DNA of 64,000 bases from Atrina japonica (lineage: Eukaryota > Mollusca > Bivalvia > Pterioida > Pinnidae): NCBI GenBank assembly GCA_030159075.1, contig BROG01000401.1, positions 558,001 through 622,000 of the forward strand. Direction: 5' to 3'. Numbering within the stretch: the first letter of the stretch is position 1; each line of letters starts with the position of its first letter. Below, in pieces: positions 59,201 to 64,000 of the stretch. Made by a program: the position numbers and the translations under genes. The notes beneath the pieces were generated by a model. The model was not told the origin of the DNA, searched no databases, and was given only the letters and a program-made list of their open reading frames with translations.

Positions 59201-62200
59201 CATGGAAATTATAGAAAAAGGCCAGGTAGAAAATGTCAAATATTATAATAACTTCCTTGGAATGAGATGTTAATGGTGTGTTATGATGAGTTTTTGCTCA
59301 AGAGTAAGAGGATTAGCATATTTACTAAGGAATAGAAACTAAAAAAAAGAAGTGATTATTGAAAATTTTTGCCATGGTTTAAACATTAATTTTTTGTTCA
59401 ATATATCAGGTTAATTTGGCATGTTTTTATTGTATGTTTTGTAGATTGAACTTTTAAAGAAGGAGAGAACCCTAGCAATAGACAGTCAGGGTCGCTTGGC
59501 TCGCATGAGAAAAGACAGGGATGAATTTATGTCCTTACTTAGAGGACAGAGGAAGGAACAGTTCAAGGTATCGTTGATTTGCTTTTATCATTTGTTGCTT
59601 GTATAAATTAAACATTTTGCTACTTGTATAAATCGGAGGTTTTGGTCAACATCAGAGGTGATTGTTAGACCACTGTTGATATAATGTCATTAAATACTGA
59701 TTGATAGGTGCTACTTGATACAGGACTTGAAATCTGGATTGATTTTTTGTCATTATGTCTTGAACAGGTAGCTTGATATGAGTAGTTGATATTAGGTAGC
59801 CATACAGTTGAATAGAGCCGTACATTTGATATGATAGGTAGCCTGTAATGATAGGATACAGATATGATAGGTTTACAGTTGATAATAGGTCAGTACAGTT
59901 GATAGATAGGTACATACAGTTGATATGATAGGTATCCATAGTTGTAGCCATATAGTTGATATGAAGGATACAGTTGATATGATAGGTATCCATACAGATA
60001 TGACTGGTATTGATATGATTAACCATACATGATATCATAGGTATCCATACAGTTGATATTAGGTATCCAGGATATAGGTATCCATACAGTTGATATGATA
60101 GGTAGCAGTACATTTGATATGATAGGTAGCCATACAGTAGGTAGCAGTACATTTGATATGATAGGTAGCCATACAGATAGGTAGCAGTACAGTTGATATG
60201 ATAGGTAGCCATACATATGATAGGTGTACATTTGATGTGATAGGTATCCATACAGTTGATATGATAGGTATCCATACAGTTGATATTATAGGTATCCATA
60301 CAGTTGATATGATAGGTATCCATACAGTTGATATGATAGGTATCCATACAGTTGATATGATAGGTAGCCGTACAGTTGATATGATAGGTAGCAGTACATT
60401 TGATATGATAGGTAGCCATACAGTTGATATGATAGGTATCCATACAGTTGATATTATAGGTATCCATACAGTTGATATGATAGGTATCCATACAGTTGAT
60501 ATGATGGTACATTTGGTAGTATCCATACAGTTGATATGATAGGTAGTTGTGATAGGTATCCATACAGTTGATATGATAGGTATCCAGTTGACTGATAGGT
60601 GATACAGTTGATAGGTAGGTTACAGTTGATATGATAGGTAGCCGTACAGTTGATATGTTGATACAGTTGATATAGGTAGCCGTACAGTTGATATGATAGG
60701 TATCCATACAGTTGATATGATAGGTATCCATACAGTTGATATGATAGGTAGCCGTACAGTTGATACAATAGGTATCCATACAGTTGATACAATAGGTATT
60801 CATACAGTTGATATGATAGGTAGCCATACAGTTGATATGATAGGTAGCCGTACAGTTGATATGATAGGTATCCATACAGTTGATATGATAGGTATACAGT
60901 TGATATGATAGGTAGCCATACAGTTGATATGATAGGTAGCCGTACAGTTGATATGATAGGTATCCATACAGTTGATATGATAGGTATCCATACAGTTGAT
61001 ATGATAGGTAGCCATACAGTTGATATGATAGGTATCCATACAGTTGATAGGTATCCATACAGTACATGTTAGGTATACAGTTGATAGGTAGCCATACAGT
61101 TGATATGATAGGTAGCCGTACAGTTGATATGATAGGTAGCCATACAGTTGATATGATAGGTAGCCGTACAGTTGATATATTAGCCATACAGTTGTTGATA
61201 GGTATCCGATACAGTTGATATGATAGGCCATACAGATATGATAGGTATACAGGATATGATAGGTAGCCCATATGATAGTTGTACAGTTGATATGGTAGGT
61301 AGCCATACAGTTGATGATATGATACAGTTGGTATCCATACAGTTGTTGATACATACAGTTGGTATTCATACAGTTGATAGTTAGGTATCCATACGATAGG
61401 TCGCCATACAGGTATTTACAGTTATATGATAGGTAGCATACAGTTGATACAGTTGATATGATAGGTATCCATACAGATTGATAGGTAGGTATGATAGGTA
61501 GCCGTACAGTTGATATGATGTATCCATACAGTTGATATGATAGGTATCCATACATATGATAGGTATCCATACAGTTGATATACAGGTATCCATACAGTTT
61601 ATCAAGTATCCATACTGGTATGATGATGCTACAATTGATACAATAGGTATCCATACAGTTTGAGGTATTCACAGTTTATATGTAGGTAGGTTGATTGTAG
61701 GTAGTACAGTTGATATGGTAGGTAGCCATACAGTTGATATGATAGGTAACCATACAATCAAGTGTCAAGTATATGAAAAAAGTCACTTCTGTGGTGTTGT
61801 GTGTGTTGCAATTTTAAAGTGTGTAAAGTTTTCCTTGCAAATGTTTATTGTTGTTTAACGTCCCACTCAAGAATATTTCACTCATATGGAGATGTCACCA
61901 AATGCCAGTGAAGGGCTTCAAATTTTGGCCTATGCTTGTCACTTATGGCCATTGAGCAGTGAGGGTTCTTTAACGTGGCGACATCTACTGTGACACGGGA
62001 CCTCCAGTTTTTACTGTCTCATCCAAAAGACAGGAAACCAATCTGTCGCCGACGGGTCTCGAACTCGCGACCTCGCTCGAGCGAGCTACCGACTGAGCCA
62101 GGCCGACTCCTTGCAAATCGTAGCTACAAAATACATAGTAAATAACTATTTAGAATATTTTATTACTCATTTCAGAAAAAGCTATCTGAATTTGAATCAA

Positions 62201-63609
62201 AACTTGCTGAGGAAAGAAAGAAAAGATTACTGGAGAGAAAAGATAGGAGAAAAGAAGAGAGAAGGAATAAATGGATAGAGGAGAAGGCTGAGGCAGAACA
62301 GAGAGCAAGAGATGAAGCTCTTAAAAGAGGTAAAATAAGACAATTGACAAGTTTTCTGATATAGGAAAGTTTATGTTATTATGTTAACTTATTCACCCCT
62401 AAAGACACATTTGGACTGGTCTTAGTCATTGATTTACAGAAGGGTCCATTGTTATTCATGAGTTGATAAGTTGAATAATCGTCAAAGGTTAAATTCTGAT
62501 GAGGTGCTCGGGCAGTAGCCATACCAAAGGGTGAAATAAGATTCTGAAGACGGCTCCACTTGGAGCTGAAACATGTAAACAACAAGCTCAACGTAAATAC
62601 AATTTATACAAGCGTACAGAGTTTTTGAGTTGGACACAAACCCCTTTTTGGAATTCTTTAAATCTATTATTTTGTGGACTCTGTATACCTTCGGTATCCA
62701 CGGTGAAGACTCCTACTGGATTATTTTTACTGTCTACCTTCAGGGACGTTGTTACCTCCATCCCCCTCTTTTTCAAAGGGTTATATGTTTAATATTAGCA
62801 CAGTTAGGTACATATTGTGGTATAATGGTTTGACTTTATGGTTTGGTACATCAGTGTACAACAAATTATTAATGAAGAACGTAAGCATTTATGTATGCCA
62901 CTGCTTTTTACACACACAGGCAGCATTTAACAAGAGTATAAATATCATGTGTGAAGGGAAATGTTCACCCTATATAGATTGACCAAACAAGGTACATGTA
63001 CTGTTATTTGAAGTTGTTTATATACTTTGTACTGATCTAAGAGGGAAAATTGCAACTAGGCTGCAGTATACAATAAAAGTACATGTATTATGTGATCTGA
63101 TAGACGACATGGAAAATTTAAAATAAAAATGAGTTAAAATGCAGAGATCAAAACCAGTTTAAGATAAAAGAAAATAAGGATGTTTGGTATGACCTGACCT
63201 ACCACCTAAAAAAAAAGCTTACCCCAAAAGTTTTTTAAGGCAGTTTTGCCCTCTTATTTCATTTCTGATCAAAATCTTAAATTTTGTCCAATTTGTATAT
63301 TGAAATTTACAAATAGAAATATGCCAAGTGAATGACCCACTTCCAAAACAAATTGTTTTAGTGAAGGCCAAAGATGCATTATTATTGTCAAATGTTACAT
63401 TGTTGATCTACATAAAACATCTTGTGTACATTTTTTTCAGAGCGTGAAGAGAAAGAGAGGATAGAAAGAGAAAAATTGGAAGAAGAGAAGAGAGAGTATG
63501 AAGAACGATTAGCTAAACTAGAAGAACAGGCCAACAAGCAGCGACAAAGAGAAAGAGAGATAGAGGAACGTGAAGCCAAACGGCGGGAAGAAATACAAGA
63601 CAAATCAAG
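41248..63609 (+). CDS. EIF3A: Eukaryotic translation initiation factor 3 subunit A (18 coding exons, 3' end off the window)
   Basis: The exons join to 2630 bases, about 876 codons, colinear with animal eIF3a. All junctions are GT-AG with matching phases. The N-terminal 300 residues are helical repeats ([33 protein letters not shown]); the PCI domain follows at about 315-500 (exons 7-11). A long charged coiled coil rich in Glu, Arg and Lys starts near 540 and continues to the edge. eIF3a is the largest eIF3 subunit: it scaffolds the octameric PCI/MPN core, binds the 40S ribosome, and uses its helical tail to reach eIF3b, i and g. The C-terminal repeat region and stop codon lie beyond 64000. 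Introns hold several satellites and a foldback element. DENND10 is the divergent neighbour. Confidence 0.97.
41710..42438. mobile_element. Foldback element: 0.73 kb inverted repeat in EIF3A intron 1
   Basis: Left arm 41710-42045 (336 bp) and right arm 42094-42438 (345 bp) are inverted copies, about 80-85% alike by eye, separated by a 48 bp loop. Paired landmarks are 'taatccctttggggatta' at the outer end, 'caggaaaatc' with 'gaccgactcgctt', 'agacatatttttctttgaat', 'aaaatcccaaatag' and 'agtctgttctatgattgct' at the inner end. The EIF3A transcript would carry it as a long hairpin. No transposase and no clear target duplication were found. Confidence 0.9.
43295..43485 (+). CDS. EIF3A: EIF3A coding exon 2
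   Basis: 191 bases, residues 17-80. Acceptor 'atatttcag', donor CAACAG|gtaaat. Contains [36 protein letters not shown] and YQYKNICQQ. Confidence 0.97.
43928..44064 (+). CDS. EIF3A: EIF3A coding exon 3
   Basis: 137 bases, residues 81-125. Acceptor 'cctttaag', donor GAAAG|gtaagc. Contains [20 protein letters not shown] and an acidic [12 protein letters not shown] segment. Confidence 0.96.
44199..44720. repeat. Dispersed repeat rich in 'gaaaagtgcttgaa'
   Basis: Begins 'cagggttcgcacagaccttg' and contains repeated 'aaaagtgcttgaa' and 'aaaagttccaggaaagt' motifs, the last as a short tandem. It resembles a repeat type common in marine animals. Lies in EIF3A intron 3. Confidence 0.65.
44805..44968 (+). 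CDS. EIF3A: EIF3A coding exon 4
   Basis: 164 bases, residues 126-180. Acceptor 'tattttaag', donor CAAG|gtgatt (less usual). Contains [20 protein letters not shown] and [20 protein letters not shown]. Confidence 0.96.
45421..45590. mobile_element. MITE-A copy 3
   Basis: 'gtatacttggaaattttctt' to 'ggacgaaaatttccatgtac': same end and interior order as the copy at 25.13 kb, with internal deletions. EIF3A intron 4. Confidence 0.7.
46022..46080 (+). CDS. EIF3A: EIF3A coding exon 5
   Basis: 59 bases, residues 181-200. Acceptor 'tctattacag', donor AAT|gtaagt. Encodes [20 protein letters not shown]. Confidence 0.95.
46525..46703 (+). mobile_element. SINE copy 4, truncated and diverged
   Basis: 'cctcactgctcattggctgt' ... 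'catctccatatgagtgaaag' ... 'ttcttgagtgggaagttaaa' then 'caacaacaag'. Body and tail only, in plus orientation, in EIF3A intron 5. Confidence 0.8.
46790..46930 (+). CDS. EIF3A: EIF3A coding exon 6
   Basis: 141 bases, residues 201-247. Acceptor 'attttacag', donor TGGCAG|gttaga. Contains [20 protein letters not shown] and IKMELWQ. Confidence 0.96.
47961..48169 (+). CDS. EIF3A: EIF3A coding exon 7
   Basis: 209 bases, residues 248-316. Acceptor 'tcattctag', donor CAGAA|gtaagt. Contains [20 protein letters not shown] and [20 protein letters not shown]. Confidence 0.97.
48717..48888 (+). CDS. EIF3A: EIF3A coding exon 8
   Basis: 172 bases, residues 317-374. Acceptor 'cttgatag', donor GATGTG|gtaagg. 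Contains [17 protein letters not shown] and [20 protein letters not shown]; start of the PCI domain. Confidence 0.96.
49407..49598 (+). CDS. EIF3A: EIF3A coding exon 9
   Basis: 192 bases, residues 375-438, phase 0 at both ends. Acceptor 'ttttcag', donor AAACAG|gtaggt. Contains [23 protein letters not shown] domain. Confidence 0.96.
49812..49928 (+). CDS. EIF3A: EIF3A coding exon 10
   Basis: 117 bases, residues 439-477, phase 0-0. Acceptor 'ctctctccag', donor TTACAG|gtaagc. Contains [20 protein letters not shown] and the winged-helix part of PCI. Confidence 0.96.
50477..50662 (+). CDS. EIF3A: EIF3A coding exon 11
   Basis: 186 bases, residues 478-539, phase 0-0. Acceptor 'atatttcag', donor AGAAAG|gtagga. 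Contains [20 protein letters not shown] and [20 protein letters not shown]. Confidence 0.96.
50975..51112 (+). CDS. EIF3A: EIF3A coding exon 12
   Basis: 138 bases, residues 540-585, phase 0-0. Acceptor 'tatattttag', donor CAGCGA|gtatgt. Contains [20 protein letters not shown]; the coiled coil begins here. Confidence 0.96.
51152..51234. mobile_element. 83 bp element with perfect 21 bp inverted ends
   Basis: The 21 bases at 51152-51172 (atggacttttgagtggat then gaa) are exactly inverted at 51214-51234. The loop is 41 bases. It is either a minimal MITE or a hairpin-forming sequence, 40 bases after the EIF3A exon 12 donor. Confidence 0.88.
51842..52120 (-). mobile_element. SINE copy 5, old and diverged
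   Basis: 'ttgattgttgttttacatcc' ... 'gatgtcaccagctttaagt' ... 'cagtgagggttcttttacat' ... 'gtccgaaagacttgtgac'. Same order as the complete SINE, with many substitutions. EIF3A intron 12. Confidence 0.7.
52346..52555 (+). CDS. EIF3A: EIF3A coding exon 13
   Basis: 210 bases, residues 586-655, phase 0-0. Acceptor 'tgctatag', donor GAAGAG|gtacaa. Starts [20 protein letters not shown]; spectrin-like charged helix. Confidence 0.96.
53075..53179 (+). CDS. EIF3A: EIF3A coding exon 14
   Basis: 105 bases, residues 656-690, phase 0-0. Acceptor 'aatttacag', donor AAAAAG|gtaaat. Contains [20 protein letters not shown], one of the most conserved stretches of the helix. Confidence 0.96.
53233..53287. repeat. 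(CT)n and (TA)n microsatellites in a 145-base intron
   Basis: About 28 bases of CT followed by about 22 of TA, 38 bases before the EIF3A exon 15 acceptor. Together they fill over a third of intron 14. Confidence 0.93.
53325..53438 (+). CDS. EIF3A: EIF3A coding exon 15
   Basis: 114 bases, residues 691-728, phase 0-0. Acceptor 'gctttgcag', donor CAAAGG|gtagga. Contains [20 protein letters not shown]. The intron before it is only 145 bases and carries CT and TA microsatellites; the next intron is 6 kb. Confidence 0.96.
53508..53662. repeat. 155 bp dispersed duplicate, copy 1
   Basis: From 'cttgcccacttacaaattac' to 'acacacacaaaaggtaaa'. The same segment recurs at 58582-58736 with about two differences, about 5.1 kb away. 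A weaker relative lies at 58.0-58.12 kb. Confidence 0.92.
53691..55612. repeat. 116 bp satellite array in EIF3A intron 15, about 17 units
   Basis: Unit 'cttttgtaactcactggaag' ... 'caatctcagaaattttagaa' ... 'cttggcaaagcatacatata' ... 'cgtaatcctttcacccctac'. Unit starts are 53691, 53807 and 53923; the first three copies are virtually identical. Later copies carry many short deletions, then regular copies return at the right edge. Within-unit stops block any long frame. Confidence 0.95.
55807..56025. mobile_element. MITE-A copy 4
   Basis: 'tttacctggaaatattcacc' ... 'ttagagggcaaatttaaaac' ... 'gctaaataattgaagcac' ... 'aagggcaaaaaattccaggt'. EIF3A intron 15, right after the 116 bp satellite. Confidence 0.7.
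56521..57113. repeat. Tandem duplication of about 290-305 bp
   Basis: Copy 1 56521-56808 and copy 2 56809-57113 start at 'ttcattttcgggttgtattg' and end at 'gagacaaattaattttt'. They are near-identical apart from short insertions in copy 2. The part from 'gttgccatggtaat' to 'caactcactaaaacttgg' is shared with 58.0-58.12 kb. Confidence 0.95.
58582..58736. repeat. 155 bp dispersed duplicate, copy 2
   Basis: Partner of 53508-53662. It is followed by a further local duplication at 58796-58977, 'tatagacatgtataaattgt' twice, about 100 bp apart. Confidence 0.92.
59445..59567 (+). CDS. EIF3A: EIF3A coding exon 16
   Basis: 123 bases, residues 729-769, phase 0-0. Acceptor 'gttttgtag', donor TTCAAG|gtatcg. 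Encodes [20 protein letters not shown] and [20 protein letters not shown]. It sits between two large satellite-bearing introns. Confidence 0.94.
59763..61755. repeat. 24 bp satellite array in EIF3A intron 16, about 75 units
   Basis: Unit 'ggtatccatacagttgatat' plus 'gata', with the main variants GGTATCCATA, GGTAGCCATA and GGTAGCCGTA mixed along the array. The 24 bp period is eight codons and most units lack stops on the minus strand, which produces a 539-codon frame (61271-59652). That frame is a repeat translation, not a protein gene. The edges and some internal units are ragged. Confidence 0.96.
61832..62118 (-). mobile_element. Complete SINE with 11 bp target-site duplication
   Basis: Body 61843-62107 is flanked by 'tccttgcaaat' at 61832-61842 and 62108-62118. 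The minus strand has the tRNA-like head ('tggctcagtcggtagctcg', 'gttcgagacccgtcgg') and the same body as 21.64-21.92 kb. It is inserted right after the 24 bp satellite and 58 bases before EIF3A exon 17, antisense to EIF3A. Confidence 0.94.
62176..62329 (+). CDS. EIF3A: EIF3A coding exon 17
   Basis: 154 bases, residues 770-820. Acceptor 'catttcag', donor AGAG|gtaaaa. Starts [20 protein letters not shown]; highly charged helix. Confidence 0.95.
62330..63440. other. EIF3A: EIF3A intron 17, otherwise unremarkable
   Basis: Apart from the MITE-B copy I see only AT-rich unique sequence. Short open frames (62379-62591 minus, 62630-62833 plus) show no domain. Confidence 0.6.
62383..62476. mobile_element. 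MITE-B copy, inverted
   Basis: 'gttaacttattcacccctaa' ... 'gacacatttggactggtc' ... 'catgagttgataagttga'. Same orientation as the 24.68 kb copy. EIF3A intron 17. Confidence 0.75.
63441..63609 (+). CDS. EIF3A: EIF3A coding exon 18 (last in window)
   Basis: 169 bases, residues 821-876 plus two bases. Acceptor 'tttttttcag', donor TCAAG|gtatat. Starts [20 protein letters not shown]. Reading through the donor meets TAG at 63653-63655. The next exon is outside the window. Confidence 0.93.
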
Positions 63610-64000
63610 GTATATCTGTATTAAATTATACCTTAGTACAGGTGTACCAAGGTAGAGAGACACATACGGGTTGTGTCAAAAACCAAAACAATAAGGTCTA
63701 TTTTCCAAATATAGGTTGTGCAGATAAAAAGTATTGCCTTGCATGGATTCCATTCATTACTAAAGCTGTAATACAACAAGAAGCCTGTCATTCATTATGG
63801 TTAAATTTAGACTCATTTTGTAAACAAGTGCCAATTTGCCTTGGTAGACCTCTACATTGTCAGTTTGAAGATGTATCTGGAAGTATGGACTGCATTTGCC
63901 TCTTCCATGATTCTGTTGACATTTGGTCAAATGGACTCAAGACTGTTGTGCACCAGAAATCAACTCTAACATAGAAACACTTTATTAGTTTATTAATTTG
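63610..64000. other. Start of EIF3A intron 18 with an unexplained open frame
   Basis: A plus-strand frame stays open to TAG near 63974. It is complex and fairly Cys-rich (KKYCLAWIPFITKAVIQQEA, QVPICLGRPLHCQFEDVSGS) but is not in frame with EIF3A exon 18 and has no domain that I recognise. It could be a decayed transposon or gene fragment. Confidence 0.25.

Noticed and set aside
59652..61271. 539-codon open frame on the minus strand
   Set aside because: It is a translation of the 24 bp satellite (repeating [12 protein letters not shown] octapeptide). It lies in an EIF3A intron and has no start context or unique sequence until its end.

Overview
This is an intron-rich, AT-rich animal genome window with a very high load of tandem and dispersed repeats. 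The repeat families resemble those of bivalve molluscs: a tRNA-derived SINE, several small inverted-repeat elements, and a dispersed family whose copies begin 'aacaagaggccc' and end 'caggtgagctaaaaa'. I therefore infer a bivalve or a close mollusc; the species cannot be told from the sequence alone.

Two conserved protein genes account for all the convincing coding sequence. DENND10 (old name FAM45) lies on the minus strand in eight coding exons from 39750 down to 7807 and is complete at 357 codons. EIF3A, the largest subunit of translation initiation factor 3, lies on the plus strand from 41248. Eighteen coding exons (about 876 residues) are inside the window and the 3' part runs off the right edge. 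All exons were placed by reading frame, GT/AG sites, phase continuity and protein similarity. The two start codons are divergent and about 1.5 kb apart. From memory the same two genes are also divergent neighbours in humans, so this looks like an ancient linked pair around a shared promoter region.

Layout: 1-7644, beyond the DENND10 3' end, holds only repeats (degenerate 30-40 bp tandem DNA, GA, CA and poly-C tracts, a 0.7 kb dispersed duplicate). 7807-39750 is DENND10. Its introns carry a decayed 4.2 kb LINE with endonuclease, reverse transcriptase and RNase H (15.45-19.70 kb), SINEs, MITEs and at least six minisatellites, including a 1.7 kb array with a 414 bp higher-order repeat. 39751-41247 is the divergent promoter region, containing an 85 bp GA tract and a G-rich inverted-repeat element. 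41248 to the end is EIF3A. Its introns hold a 0.73 kb foldback palindrome (intron 1), a 116 bp satellite (intron 15), a 24 bp satellite (intron 16) and a complete SINE with target duplications (intron 16).

Functionally, eIF3a is a core scaffold of translation initiation and DENND10 is an endosomal trafficking protein. No pathway connects them, so the link is most likely promoter sharing. I found no tRNA, rRNA, snRNA or CRISPR locus. The structures most worth pursuing are the foldback hairpin in EIF3A intron 1 and the recurring pattern of tandem arrays that seem to have grown out of small transposable elements.
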